Positions 40,062-51,587 of a DNA stretch of 64,000 nt are shown piece by piece. This DNA comes from Diphasiastrum complanatum (taxonomy: Eukaryota; Streptophyta; Lycopodiopsida; Lycopodiales; Lycopodiaceae). Where the stretch lies: NCBI GenBank assembly GCA_029204225.1, contig CM055098.1, positions 4,432,607 through 4,496,606 on the forward strand, read 5' to 3'. Positions within the stretch are counted from its first letter, which is position 1. The number at the start of each line of letters is the position of its first letter. The notes below the pieces were generated by a model. The model saw nothing but the letters and a program-made list of their open reading frames with translations, had not been told where the DNA came from and did no database searches. The position numbers and the translations under genes are program-made.

Positions 40062-40545
40062 TTTGTTACACATGAGGCTATGCGTAATCACCCGTCATAT
40101 AGGACTCCAGAGGTAGAGTCTAGAAGGGAGAGGGTTAAAAGGTTGTGACGTAGATATTACGCAAAGAAGAGATATTTTGATAGGAGTGGTCCGAGATCGG
40201 TAGCTATTTTTACTCCATAGGAAGTGCATAGCAACCCATCTTATATGACCCCTAAGGTAGAGTCCAGAATGGAGTTGACTCTAAGGTTGCAATGTAGGTA
40301 TTATGCAAAAAAGAGATATTTGGATAGAATTACGTCTACACATGCTCGAGGAAGTTTTTTTGAGGTAGCCCTTTTGCAGAGCATGATGATTCGTCTCCGC
40401 ATAGTGTTTGGTTGTTCGCAAAGTAGAGACAATAGGCAATTCGATACTCCTACGAACAATGAGATTGTCGTGCTTATGCCTATAGATGAGACCCCAAGTG
40501 ATGAAATGCGGGATATAATATTGCACTCCATTCATGATAGTTTGT
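40062..40545 (+). pseudogene. Helitron-like N-terminal module, two tandem copies
   Basis: NHPSYRTPEVESRRERVKRL and RRYYAKKRYFDR are followed about 130 bases later by SNPSYMTPKVESR, RYYAKKRYLDR. Internal stops separate them. A repeated basic module of this kind precedes the Rep domain in plant Helitron ORFs. Confidence 0.5.
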
Positions 40546-40561
40546 AGCATATCATAGAGCA

Positions 40562-41376
40562 TCATTCGTATGACCCATTGCATGTTTCCTTACAGTACTG
40601 ACGGGTGGTATCAAGGGATCCCCCATGTGCATTTGAGAGAGGTTTCACATGCTGATGATGATGATATTCATGGTGTACATTTTGATCCTCGTGAAGAGCA
40701 TTTAGAGGGTGGACACAAAGTTGTCACTATTCGAGAGTGTTACAACTACCATTTACAGGTTTGAGCAAAGCATGATTCACTTATACATATGGGTGGAAGG
40801 CTACTGCAAGAGTATATGTGTGACATGGTAGCAAAAATGGTGCAGAACAACATGAACTATATCTATAACAATCGAGATAGATTTCGTAGAGGTATCGCTG
40901 ATGCTCTTGGAGCTCGTTCGGCTAGCAACATAGGGCAATGGATAGTCCTTCCATCTTATATTGATTCAGCACGTCATATGCATCAGCAGTACCAAAGTGC
41001 TATGGGTGTCATTAGGGAGTTGGGTTATCTCGATCTGTTTATCACGATGACAACAAACCCAAAGTGGGTGAGATGTGAGTTGAGATTTCAGCAGACACCA
41101 TAGATAGGCCGGATTTGGGGTCAAGGGTTTTTAACATGAAGCTTCAACATTTGATTCATTTGTTGAAGAATGAAGGGATATTTTGGGCGCACTATAGGGA
41201 GGCTTCATGTCATAGAGTTCCAAAAGAGAGGATTGTCTCATGCCCACCTGTTGATTATATTAGAGGAGCGAAGCAAACCCATCATTGTTGGAGATTATGA
41301 TCGTATGGTGTGCGCAGAGATACCTTTGAGGGAGGACGATCCGGAGTTGTATGAGATAGTGAGGACATGTATGATG
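40562..41376 (+). pseudogene. Helitron Rep (HUH) domain, truncated
   Basis: Reads through stops as the Helitron helicase-like N-terminal domain: GGRLLQEYMCDM, YIYNNRDRFRRGIADAL, IGQWIVLPS, DLFITMTTNPKW, then IEFQKRGLSHAHLLIIL, where HAH is the HUH metal-binding motif of the nicking enzyme, and DRMVCAEIP. The tyrosine motif and the SF1 helicase are missing because the sequence is cut at 41376/41377 by a copia LTR end. In-frame stops occur after the TYHLQV segment (near 40762) and after FQQTP (41101-41103). An autonomous Helitron once lay here; it is now dead. Confidence 0.8.
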
Positions 41377-41436
41377 TGATGGGGCCAGGAAGATAGAAGA
41401 ACGTAAACGGAGAATCTCTCCCATTCTAATCAGCTG

Positions 41437-41940
41437 CTAAATGCAAAAACAGTCTAATAGACAGCTTATGCTAAATGTAATCACAGCTTTAAGTGTTCTA
41501 AGTTGTTTAGGAATGTGAACAAAACATATACAACCAAAGATTTTTAAATGGCTGACACTAGGCTTGTGCTCGTGCCAAACTTCATGAGGAGTCAAGTTGT
41601 TGACGGCTTTGGTGCTGGATCTGTTCTGCACGTAACAGGCTGTGGCAGTAGCTAATGCCTAGAATTTCATAGGTAGGTGTGCTTGATGTAGCATGGATTT
41701 GGCTGAGTTGAGAAGAGTTCGATTCTTCCTTTCTGCAATCTCGTGCTGTTGAGGTGAATAGGAAGTGGTGAACTGTCTTCTAATACCATGTTCAGCCATG
41801 TAGTCGGACATCTCGTTAGAGATGTATTTGCCGCCACCATCAGTTCGGAGTGCTTTCACTTTCCTAGACGTTTGTGTCTCAGCCATGGTCTTGAATCTCT
41901 TGAAGCATTCAAAGGCGTCAGATTTGTGCTTAAGGAACAT
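41437..41940 (-). pseudogene. copia A integrase fragment
   Basis: ALRTDGGGKYISNEM carries the second acid of the DDE integrase core. It continues YSPQQHEIAERKNRTLLNSAKSMLHQA, then, after a frame change, NLTPHEVWHEHKPSVSHLKIFGC. These are standard copia integrase blocks. The polyprotein stops in the LTR remnant. Confidence 0.8.
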
Positions 41941-41962
41941 GGTTGTAGACCATCTAGAATAA

Positions 41963-42565
41963 TCATCTATGAAAGTGATAAAATAAATTGCATCTCCTAA
42001 TGACCGTAGAGATCACTAGTACAAGATCTAATACATGCTTTGTTTTGATGGAGTGTAATTTTGAAAACTTGCTTCTAGAGTGCTTCCCATAGATGCATGA
42101 TTCACAAAAGAAATATTTCTTATCTAATGAAGACGGGAAATTCAAACCATCAACTAAATTATTACAATGCATATAAGAAAGTGATCTTGTATTCACGTGT
42201 CCAAATCGACTATGCCACATAAGAGCACTATCGTTTACATTTTCATCAGAGATACTAGCTAATGCAACCGAATTAGAGAGTGCGTAAAGATTTCTGACTC
42301 TAGTGCATGTAGTCAGAGTAGTATCTTCCTCGAGTATTGTACACTTCTCAAATGAGAAAGTAACAGTGTAGCCCTCGTCAGTTATCTTAGAGACTGATAA
42401 CATGTTCTTTGACAACTGAGGAACATGAAGGACGTTAGGAACACAAATGGACAGATCATTGTTGAAGCTGATCTTCACCGCTCCTTTGTCTTCCACGCAT
42501 ATGGTGCTAAATCTTCGAGGTAGATAAATTGGTTTTTGTTGTAAGTTGTGTGCTCCGTAAACCAT
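41963..42565 (-). pseudogene. copia A protease C-terminus and GAG-pre-integrase
   Basis: VPNVLHVPQLSKNMLSVSKI is the end of the protease, followed by LWHSRFGHVNTRSLSYMH and FCESCIYGKHSR, the pre-integrase zinc module of copia. The aspartic protease active site upstream is not intact. The frame breaks near 41963. Confidence 0.75.
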
Positions 42566-42742
42566 TCCTTGTGAGAGGTCATGTGTTGGGTAGTGCCGAT
42601 GTCCAGGTACCAGCTATCACCACCTCATTGTAGATCCTGATGCAACACTCCTTGATGTCGTGATCAGCTCTTTTGCAATATCTGCAGAAAGCTTCTTGCA
42701 CGACCCACCATGCTCACCTTGAGTGTGAGGCTTATGTTGTTG

Positions 42743-43432
42743 CTACTGCACTTGATTCTTGCCCTTGGAATAGTCTTTTGTCTTGGTGTATAGAGCCATG
42801 GATTTGTCTTTGATGGACAGGCTGCTAGTCTTTCTCCACATTTCTTCTTGAAGAAGATGACCGATCACCTTTTGAAGAGTGAGGTCGGGTTGTGTGGAGA
42901 TCATCACCACAAAGTGCTCATAGGACTTTGGAAGAGAGGAAATCAAGGCCATAACGGCATCATCATCTTGAATAGAACATCCTAAAGCTGATAAATGATC
43001 TAACAGAGACTTGAAGCTGTTGATGTGAGAAGTGATGGCAGTAGAATCAGACATGCTAAGAGTAAAGAACTTTCTTCTGAGATGTAATCTCGTGGTCACA
43101 TCGTGAGTCTCACAAAGACTTGATAACAAGTCCAGTGCTTCCTTAGAGGTTTCACACATGGTAACGTGAGATATTTGGGAGTCAGCCAGATTGAGTGTGA
43201 TACATGCTAGGGCCTTCTGATCTTTGATCTTCCAGGCCTTTGCTTGATCACCATCTTCTGGTTTCAGGTCTGCACCTTCTACTACATCCCAAAGATCTCT
43301 ATAAATCAACATCATTCTAAGTTTTAACTTCCAAATGTAGAAGTTAGAACCATTGAACTTGTCAATGACTCTAGCTTCACTGAGTGATGAAGATGAAGAG
43401 CTACCTATATGAGACATGATAACAGTATACAA
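42743..43432 (-). CDS. copia A gag polyprotein (229 codons, open)
   Basis: A single open frame matching the UBN2-type gag of plant copias: KFNGSNFYIWKLKLRMMLI near the N-terminus, VEGADLKPEDGDQAKAWKIK, and ISSLPKSYEHFVVMIS. Gag forms the virus-like particle of the retrotransposon. The likely start is the ATG of MSHIGSSSS (about 43417), just downstream of the PBS. The zinc knuckle that should follow is disrupted. Confidence 0.75.
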   Translation of the reverse strand: MYTVIMSHIGSSSSSSLSEARVIDKFNGSNFYIWKLKLRMMLIYRDLWDVVEGADLKPEDGDQAKAWKIKDQKALACITLNLADSQISHVTMCETSKEALDLLSSLCETHDVTTRLHLRRKFFTLSMSDSTAITSHINSFKSLLDHLSALGCSIQDDDAVMALISSLPKSYEHFVVMISTQPDLTLQKVIGHLLQEEMWRKTSSLSIKDKSMALYTKTKDYSKGKNQVQ

Positions 43433-43470
43433 ATAAAATAAACTTAATCTCTTGGTTTATTTGAACTATG

Positions 43471-43484
43471 GCTCTGATACCAAT
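43471..43484 (-). promoter_or_regulatory. copia A primer-binding site (initiator tRNA-Met type)
   Basis: ATTGGTATCAGAGC on the minus strand, two bases after the LTR end, matches the usual copia PBS complementary to initiator tRNA-Met. Confidence 0.85.
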
Positions 43485-43524
43485 CTGATGGGGCAAGAGA
43501 GATAGAAGAACGTGAACGGAGAAG

Positions 43525-44622
43525 AGAACATGAACCTCCTTGGCAATACCTCTCCATGTGCTTTTTCCAAAGCACCACATTCATGAGTCTTACCATCTTA
43601 AAACATAGGTTGTGGTAGATCATTTGCCTTCTCCTCCACAAGATGATCCAAGCTCCTCTTGGCCACACTTCCACAAGGATTAGCATCAATTTTGAAAAGA
43701 TTACCACATCTAGTATTACTTGCTACCACATCACCATCCCTCTTAACCAAGAAAGCATCTTCTCCAAAATCAACTTGGAAACCATCATCTAGCATCTTGC
43801 CAACACTAATGAGATTCATAGTGAGATTAGGCACACAAAGTACATCTTTGAGAATAATAGTGGAATCGACACAAATTGGTACACTATAGTAAAGAAGATG
43901 ACATTTTTAGAACCATTGTAAGGTGCAAGAGAAGTGAAAGATATTCTTGAACTAGTCATGTGAGAACTAGATCCACTATCTATCCACCATGAATTTTCAA
44001 CTTCAAAACTAAAAGAGGAGTACATAGACATCATGAGAGAACCTTCTTCATAGCTCCCTTCTATCTCACCTTCACTCTCTTTGGCTAGATTGGCTTGCTT
44101 GAGAAAATATTTTTTCTTGAAACAATTAGAAGCAAAATGCCCCTTCTTATGACAAAAGAAGCACTTCTTGTTGGATTTGCAACTTGTTGATGTGTGTGAT
44201 GAATCCACATCACCGGAGCTCCTCCTTTGTCTTTTCCTTCTTGAAATGTTGATGTAGCTTTTTTCCCCTTCCTCTTGGCTTGTCCTTTGTGAAGTATGCT
44301 ATCACCTCTCCATCATCCTTCAATGTGTTTTTTTCATAAATGGATTTCAATGTGTCCCAAGCCTCTTGGATGAGGTGCATGAGCCAATCTCCCACAACAC
44401 TTCATTGGAAACATTCATCTTTATGATATGAAGGGCCATCCTAGCCCTCTTTTTGTACTTTTGGACCTCTTGGAGCACTTGAGGCTCCTCCTCAAGTCTT
44501 GGCACAATATCCATCACATCTTGGAGCACCAAAATGGACTCCATCCTCACCTTCCAAATGGCATAATTGGAGGTGTTCAATCTCTCACTTGACTCTAATA
44601 GGAAGGAACCTGTGGAAGCCAT
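43525..44622 (-). pseudogene. copia B gag/protease pseudogene
   Basis: It begins MASTGSFLLESSERLNTSNY and continues as a gag of the DUF4219/UBN2 type (YAIWKVRMESILVLQD). It then shows a CCHC zinc knuckle (CFFCHKKGHFASNC), the aspartic protease signature WWIDSGSSSHMT, and MPNLTMNLISVGKMLDDGF. Frameshifts at about 44395, 44208 and 43900 break it. The distal polyprotein is lost at the junction with copia A near 43525. Confidence 0.75.
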
Positions 44623-44713
44623 AAAAAGTAAAAAATATGTCTTGTAATGGATCAAAAGATTTTGCTTCTCTCTCAATAATGGATCCTTAAAAGATATAAT
44701 ACCAACTCCAATA

Positions 44714-45295
44714 TGAGATCAGTGGAGACTTTAGTATAAAAAATGAAGTATGAGATAGCCTTCCTCGAGTAGAGAGAGAATCAACCATCCAAACTCGAGT
44801 AGAGAGAGAAGAACAAGATTTGCCAAAATAGTGTAGAAATCTCATAACTCCAGAAAACTTACAATACAAGTAGATTGATCTCCTATGTGTAGCTACTCGA
44901 GGTAGAGTGGAGTGTAAGATGGTTGGACCCCTTCTTTCCCTCCTCAAAATCCTATTGGTTGAGTGACATATGAGGCCTTAATCTTGATTGGACCATTTTG
45001 AGAGCTTCTAGCTTTTTGAGTGGTCACTAGCTCTCATGACAACACATGGAGATGTGTCACTCACCAAATCCAATTATGACAAATGTAAGTAGCCTAATCT
45101 AACTCGAGCTACATCACTTTTGACTTTTGGCCTAATCACAACTTGCCATGTGTACTTGCCTATTTTGCCTCTAATGCCAAAAATGGCCAAATCACCTTTT
45201 TACACTTGGATAGATGTCTCTAAACTTTATGTACCCCCTAACTCAACATGACTAAGCTCTTTTTGACTTTTTTCCACATGTGTGAGATTGTCTCA
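44714..45295 (-). repeat. copia B 5' LTR (about 582 bp)
   Basis: On the minus strand it starts TGAGACAATCTCACAC and ends CTGATCTCA, a 5-base TGAGA/TCTCA terminal inversion, followed by the PBS-like sequence. It contains two CTCTCTACTCGAG copies. No matching 3' LTR was found. Confidence 0.6.
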
Positions 45296-45329
45296 TAAAC
45301 AAGGAAATACAAAATAGCCAAGCTAGATT

Positions 45330-47540
45330 TTGCTAATTTTTCACATGCTGAAAATGGCGTCGGGGGAAGATCATCAAGCTTGGGACCAGCTTGTTCCTCA
45401 ACTGCCGCTCAAGATTCAAGATTATGTTGAACCGCTGGAAATTCATATAATGAATTTGGATAGCGTAGACATAATCTTAGGAAAGGAGTGGTTTTACTCT
45501 AAAAATGATTCTTTAAGAAAGGACTATGTGACTCATAGCATTTCCTTTTTGCATAAGGGCTCATTGGTTGAGCTAAAACGCGATGTAAATAGGCCTTTTG
45601 ATCCTATGGTTTCTGCTTTAGTAGTTGTTAAATATTTGAAAGACTTTGGTAATAAAGTTTATCTTTGCTTTTTAAAAGATGAAGTCTACGTGGATGACCA
45701 TGCAGTCCAGAGTCTAAATATTGATTTATCGCATTTGCCTTTGAATGTGCCTTCAAATAATCCCTTAAGTGTTAATTCACCTGAAGGAAGAATATTTAAC
45801 AAACTTAGGCAAGAGTATAACGATGTTTTTCTTGATAAACTTTCTGATGGCCTACCTCTCCAAAGGAGTGTTGAACATCAGATAGAGTTGATTCCTGTAA
45901 ACCAACATGTATCTCTTTTTCCATATAGTGTTAGCATCAAGGAAGAGGATGAAATTTCTAGGTAGTTACAAGAACTTCTGAGGATGGGCCATATTCGGCC
46001 TAGTAAGTCCCCTTGGGGAGCACCAATCCTTTAGTTAATAAAAAGGATGGAGGCACACGTTTGTGTGGTGACTTTAAAAAGTTAAATAGTTAAATGATTT
46101 AACCATCAAGGACATATATCCCTTAACTAGGATGGTCTTATGGATCGTCTGAATGGAGCTAAGTATTTCTCCAAGATTGATCTTAGATCAGGATACCATC
46201 AGATAAGGATCAGGAACGAAGATGTTCCTAAGACTTGATTTTGATGCAGATATGGCCATTATGAGTTTTTAGTGCTACCTTTTGGACTCACGAATGCCTG
46301 CCACTTTCCAACAAATGATGAACAATATTCTTCGTCCATATCTGGGAAATTTTGTGGTGGTGTATTTAGATGACATATTAGTTTATAGTCGAGGGACCCT
46401 TGAGGAGCATGAAGAGCATCTTCGTATTGTCTTGGATCTTTTAAGACAAGAAAAGCTCTATGCTAAGGAGTCGAAATGTGAGTTCTTCCAAACTAAACTC
46501 AGATACTTGGGTCATGTCATATCCGATAAAGGTCTTGAAATCGATTATGACAAAGTCTGTAAGGTACGAGAATGGTCGGGACCTCAGACAATTCGTGATG
46601 TGAAATCCTTTTTGGGCTTCACAAGATTTTTTCAGAGGTTCATTTTGGACTATGCCTTAATAGCATTGCCCTTAACAAACGTTCTTAAGGGGTTGAAGAA
46701 AAAATGTAGCCGTAGAAAAAGTTCGTTGATAATATGGATTGATGAAATGAATGAGAGTTTTGAGACTCTCAAGCACTATGTTTCTACGGCTCCAATTTTA
46801 CACATTGTCGATCCTAACCGACCCTTTGTGGTTGATACGGATGCTAGTGACTTTGCCGTAGGAGCGGTCCTTTATCAGGATGGTAGATCAGTTGCTTTTG
46901 AAAGCAAGGAGCTGGATCCTACTCAGACGAGATATTCTACCTATGAGAAAGAGCTTTTTGCAGTCATTCATGCATTAAGAATCTAGAGGCATTATCTTCA
47001 TGGTGCTTGATTTATGGTGATGATTGATCATCAATCTTTTAAGTACATTTGTGATGCCAAGGACCTTCGTGGCCATAAGGCTATATGGTCGGAACTCATT
47101 CAGGAGTTTGTGTTCGACATTAAGTATCGTAAAGGTAGTCAAACTGCTTTGTCGATGCCTTGAGTCGTATTGGAGAGATTAATCAGTTATGCTTTGCTGA
47201 GATGCAATCAGACTTGTATCTTTTACTTCGAGATCTTTGTCGAACCGATAGGTTTTTCAGTCGCATCTGGCTAAATGTCTACCAAGAAATTCTACATCTA
47301 GTGATGACCTTGCCCAAGCAATCTCGAATTGACTAGATACTTGAAGACTATTCCATAAGGAATGGCCTGCTTTTCCAAAATGAAATGGTTTGTGTGTCGG
47401 ATAGGGAGGACTTGCGGGTCCAAATTCTGCAGCAGTGTCATGACAACCCTTGTGTTGGTCACCCGGGCATACAAAGGACACTTGACCTTGTTAGGCAAAA
47501 TTTCTTCTGGCCTAAAATAAAAGGTCATGTAACACAAAAT
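45330..47540 (+). pseudogene. Ty3-gypsy A pol (protease to integrase zinc finger), broken
   Basis: Read across frames: a protease-like segment (DSVDIILGKEWF), the lead into RT (HQIELIPVNQH), [14 protein letters not shown] (first RT acid), YLDDILVYS (the catalytic DD), SDKGLEID, FLGFTRFFQRFI, RNase H (DTDASDFAVGAVLYQDG, STYEKELFAVIHALR), and the integrase H2C2 finger (CHDNPCVGHPGIQRTL, FFWPKIKGHV). Stops and frameshifts occur near 45963, 46100, 46230, 46984 and 47160. The sequence stops matching after GHVTQ near 47537, so the integrase core is missing. Upstream gag and LTR are also missing; copia B adjoins at 45295. Confidence 0.85.
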
Positions 47541-48230
47541 CTTATGAACCAGAAATGGCACAAGACCCAATTTTTTGAAATTCAAGTGTTTTTTGATTTC
47601 TAAATTCAAAAATGAATTTATTATTTTGCAAGATTGCATATTTTGCCTTTAGTTAAAATTTGGACAAAGTATTGCAAAATATTTTTGAAATTTAACACTA
47701 AAATAGCCCAAAAAATAAAAATATCACTTGTGTGCAATTTGTTATTAAGTAAAATAGTTGTTAGATTAAACACGTATAGCACAAAAAATAAAAATATCAT
47801 TTGTGTGCAATTTGTTATTATGTGAAATAGATGATAGATTAAGCAGGTGATTGTAAAATTTTTTAAATTCTTATTTTTGATAAAAAAACAACAAAAAAAA
47901 AGTCACCAATGCTAAAATATTCAATTTCATTACAGAGACGTGCACCACCAGGATTGCGCACATTTGGTTTCAGACAAATTTTCATGAATTCATTCTCCAA
48001 AATGTATAAGAAAACTTTCTTGTCAATTGCTCTTATCACAATGTTAGTAAAGCCATCATCTCGTCTGCAACTGCTACCTTCCAAAGCACGTGTCCTTGTG
48101 CTTTGAAGGTAGATGACCTCTTTGCCAGAAGTATCAACAGTCCAGAAGAATAGTATTGGAGGGTTTGCGGATCCCAAAGAAACCCTAACCCTAGTTAATA
48201 AGTGAGAGGAATTTGGCACCCATGCGTGTG
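47541..48230. other. AT-rich stretch with short tandem duplication
   Basis: A ~85-bp period duplication (ATAAAAATATCAYTTGTGTG) lies at about 47690-47845. A minus-strand frame of 118 codons (48219-47863) looks coding-like but has no motif I recognise. An imperfect hairpin (CTACCTTC-AAAGCAC arms) sits at 48071-48109. Confidence 0.4.
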
Positions 48231-48317
48231 GATGGTTCTTACTCTTTTTTAAATTTGAATAATTAGGGAGGCAGAAATGGACCTATAGGATTTAGAGGCC
48301 AAGGTCCTCCTCTCTAC

Positions 48318-48327
48318 TATAAAAAAG
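48318..48327 (+). promoter_or_regulatory. TATA box in the gypsy B LTR
   Basis: TATAAAAAAG lies about 410 bases before the LTR end, a suitable place for the U3 promoter. Confidence 0.5.
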
Positions 48328-48738
48328 GACCAACTCGAGTCTCCTACACATGTACATATCTTCATTCCCATAAAGAAGATTGGTTCTCTTGTGAAATGGA
48401 TTTATGAACGTCCTTGCTCTCTATCACTTTTCCTCCATCTCTCATGTTTTTATTGTGTTTGCTATTGTTGGATCTGATTGTTATTGGGATTGCATGCTTT
48501 TATACTTTCTATGAGAAAGAAAGAGAGGGAGAGAAAGAGTAAGCTATCTTCATTGTGGATCTTAGTGTTAATAATTGTACTGTTAATGCTTAGTGTTAAT
48601 GGATGTTAGAGTTAGATCTGGATCTTGCATCGCTCTCATGGGAACGAATCTACGTGTGACAACTAGCTTCATCTCCTTGATGCTAGATTGATTAGATCTT
48701 GGGTTGAGGATAGGCAAAGAAAGAAACCTGCTACAATT

Positions 48739-48758
48739 TTGGCGCCGTTGCCGGGGAG
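48739..48758 (+). promoter_or_regulatory. gypsy B primer-binding site
   Basis: TTGGCGCCGTTGCCGGGGA directly follows the LTR end and is the familiar PBS sequence of Tat/Athila-type gypsy elements. Confidence 0.8.
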
Positions 48759-49959
48759 CTACGCCAATTTTTTAGTTTGCAACATGTTTATTGGATGGTT
48801 AGCTTGCATTAGGCATCTTGTCGTGGCATGAATAGTGTTAAATCTGCATTTAAGGCTAGTTTGGGAGTGATTTTGTCTGATTTGAGTGGATTTGCTTGTT
48901 TGAAATCTAATCTGATTGTGGAACATGGAAAGCTATTCAGATCACCAATTTTAAGATCCATTTGGATTTGAGATATTAGAAAAAACAACAAAAATTGATC
49001 AAATTTGTCAGATTTTGGTCAAAAGGTGGCAAAAATCGTCATCAGAGCTAATAACTTTTTGTCCTATTTCAAAAAAAGTTCGTCGAGTTGCAGGTACCTT
49101 CGGTTTTGATCACAGAACCTTCAATTTGAAGGGGGAACAATCCTTCCCAGCAGATTTTCAAAAAAATAAGAAAAACCACCAAAAAATATCAAAAGTTCAT
49201 CAAAACCCAAAAAATACAGAAAAAGAACCTTCGTCCGATTCACTGTGCATAGGTGTGATTCAGATCTATCTATTGCTAGGTCAGGAAAGAATAATATCAA
49301 AATTAGAAGGTTTTTCAGAGGATCAGTTACCATATTGTTATATTTTTGCCAAAAAAGTTTCTTTTTTGTAAAAATACCAATATTACTCTTGATTCTTCGC
49401 CAAAACCTTTGTTTTCAGATTATTCTATTCATAGTAAATTATTATTTTTGAGTTCAACGAACATTCATTCTATCCGTATCATAGAAAATCTATATTTTTA
49501 CCCTCGCCAAACTACAAAAATTGTGTTTTTATATGTCAAAAACCTTTGTTAGTTCTATCCTAGCTTTATCTGGGGCAGACTTTCAGTCTCAGAGTTCGAC
49601 GAAGATTATTTCCATAGAATTTTTCAAAAAAAACTTGATCAAAGGGTTTTTTCCAAAAATAACACTGTTGAACCTTTGTCAAGTCAACCTTCACCTAAGG
49701 AACCTTCACCCGTTATATTTTTTGGTTTTGATTTTTCAGATAAAGTGTTTGTAAAATTTTGGGTCAAATCTGATACAGTCTGATTTTGATTCTGAGAATT
49801 TTTCATTTTTGAGAAGTATCGAACAATTGATCTTAGAAATCTTTTTCACGTTATAGGAATCTGATTCTTGTCAAGTGGAAGAGATTTTGCAGATCTGATC
49901 TGAGATACTTTTGATTCTCTAGATCCAAGCTCATTGTCTGCTTGATTTAATCTGTAAAG

Positions 49960-51493
49960 ATGGCTGCCCCTTGGAGGTGCTCCCCAGGAAGTCAATCCAA
50001 TCATTGTTAGGAGAGCACCCCGTTTGGATCTACCTAAATACAATCTATTCTGAATCTTGTGAAGTCTATGGCGAAGTTTTTTCCTAGGATAACCTTAAGC
50101 TTTTTCCTATGGCCTTAACAGGCACAACACAAGATTGGTACTATAGTCAAGATGAAACTGAGCATACAGATTGGGAGACTGTCAAACGAGCTCTTATCAC
50201 ACCTCGGAAGTTTATGGAAGACCCTTTTCTACTTCTAAGTAAAATTAAAATGGGAAGCAGGAAATGGGAAAGCATTGGAAGATTTCCATGGATAGGCGAA
50301 CAAGGAACCTGAGAAGTTATGCAAAGACTTTTCCTACCAGAAAAAATGTCAGGTGTTCTATTTGTATGGGAAATCACACGGTGAATGAGTGTCCTCAATT
50401 GAAAAAATGAATGGAAATCAATATGTGCCATTTGTGTAATTCTCTTGATCATGAGACTGCTTTTTGCAACTTCAATACTCGGATAATTCAGCAATGGTAT
50501 GCCCAAATGGGATATTGAGAATCACATTATGGAGGAAATCCGACAGTTAGACCTCTTCAATCTGCTCTTGGATACCTGGAACAATTAGCCTTACCTGCCC
50601 CACCAAAGCACCCCACTCCTCTTGCCAATTTGATAAAACTAGAACCTTACAGAAGTGTCGAGCAATGGAACTACAACAATGATCATGAAGGTGGATCTTC
50701 AGAACAGTATGCTATTTATGTCGTCGCACAACAACATCCATCTAGAAACTGGACCAGAGCACCACTTGGATGCCTTGCATGTGGAGAAAATCACAGAGTT
50801 GCAGAATGTCCAAATAAAGACAAATTTGTATCATTCTGTCGTGACTGTGGTTTTGGGCATTGTTACAAGAAATGTCCAGTAAGACCAAAGCCACCACCAG
50901 CTACAGCTCCTGTAAATTTGATAACAATCAGGCAAAGACCAGAAGCTCAGAATAAACCAAGTGTACCCTTGATGGTGGTTACCAGAGCACAGAAGCAGAA
51001 AGAACCTGTAGCAGATCCAGTACTTGCTGATTCTATACCATTAACTGATATACCAACAACATCTGGAGTCTATCCAAATCTTCATACAAAAAAAATAAGA
51101 TATCAGGATATGAGGCAGTAAATTAAACGTTTGCAAGAGGAAGAGGAACTTGAAGCTGCTAGAGCAACAGTTGAAGTTGCAACCACCGAATAATCCTATC
51201 AGTTGCATCATCATGAAGAACCCTTCAAGATGACTGAACCGGAAGCACCACAAATTGAACTGCTCATGAGTATTTTGTCTAGTAAGATCAATATTTCGTT
51301 GGGAGAGTTCTTGAAGTTGGTGCCAAAAGCAAAAGAAGTATTAGTGCAAAAGTTGACTCAAGCTGAACCAGAAGTCCATCAAGAGCCACTTTTTTGTGCC
51401 GGATTTGAAGAATCTAATGAAGTACTCCATGTCAGAGCAGCTTGGGAAAGTGAGCAAAAAAATATGAAAGCATCGTCTTGTTGCGAAGACTGA
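49960..51493 (+). pseudogene. gypsy B gag with four zinc knuckles
   Basis: FPMALTGTTQDWYYSQDETE followed by a WETVKRALI segment is the retrotransposon gag core. Four CCHC-type knuckles follow: CSICMGNHTVNEC (near 50354), CHLCNSLDHETAFC (near 50429), CLACGENHRVAEC (near 50771) and CRDCGFGHCYKKC (near 50837). A Pro/Lys-rich stretch and ISLGEFLKLVPK close the fragment. Stops occur at about 50090 and 50310, between knuckles 1 and 2, and at about 51120 and 51192. Four knuckles is more than the one or two usual for plant gypsy gag. Confidence 0.7.
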
Positions 51494-51587
51494 GAAATCA
51501 CAGTGAAAAATTGTTAAATTATAATCCAATATAATTCTAAACTCCATGCCATCATGCAAATAAAATACGTAAAAAGATTCTTTTTAC

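Larger units (their letters stand above)
41377..43524 (-). mobile_element. Ty1-copia A, internally deleted
   Basis: On the minus strand the order is a 5' LTR remnant (43524-43486, ending in CCCCATCA), PBS ATTGGTATCAGAGC (43484-43471), gag (43432-42743), protease/pre-integrase (42565-41963), integrase (41940-41437), then a 3' LTR remnant ending in CCCCATCA at 41377. The LTR ends share about 40 bases. RT and RNase H are absent, so a deletion joined integrase to the 3' LTR. The 5' LTR is cut off by copia B. Confidence 0.8.
43525..45295 (-). mobile_element. Ty1-copia B, 5' part only
   Basis: On the minus strand it reads a 5' LTR (45295-44714), a degenerate PBS-like TTGGTATTATATC, gag (about 44622-43900) and the start of the protease, then ends at the LTR remnant of copia A. 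Integrase, RT, RNase H and the 3' LTR are missing. Confidence 0.7.
48231..51493 (+). mobile_element. Ty3-gypsy B, LTR to gag only
   Basis: A 5' LTR of undetermined start ends at CTACA (48735), followed by PBS TTTGGCGCCGTTGCCGGGG. After a leader of about 1.2 kb, gag follows (about 49960-51493). The PBS type and the ISLGEFLKLVPKAKEVL segment after gag fit the Tat/Athila group. The pol genes are absent; unrelated sequence begins near 51500. Confidence 0.7.

Noticed and set aside
47863-48219. Minus-strand 118-codon host gene
   Set aside because: It is protein-like in composition but has no start context, no recognisable domain and AT-rich ends; left as unassigned.
47529-48735. 1.2-kb LTR of gypsy B starting at TGTAAC
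   Set aside because: That TG lies inside the reading frame of gypsy A (KGHVTQ) and the terminal inversion is poor, so the LTR start was left open.
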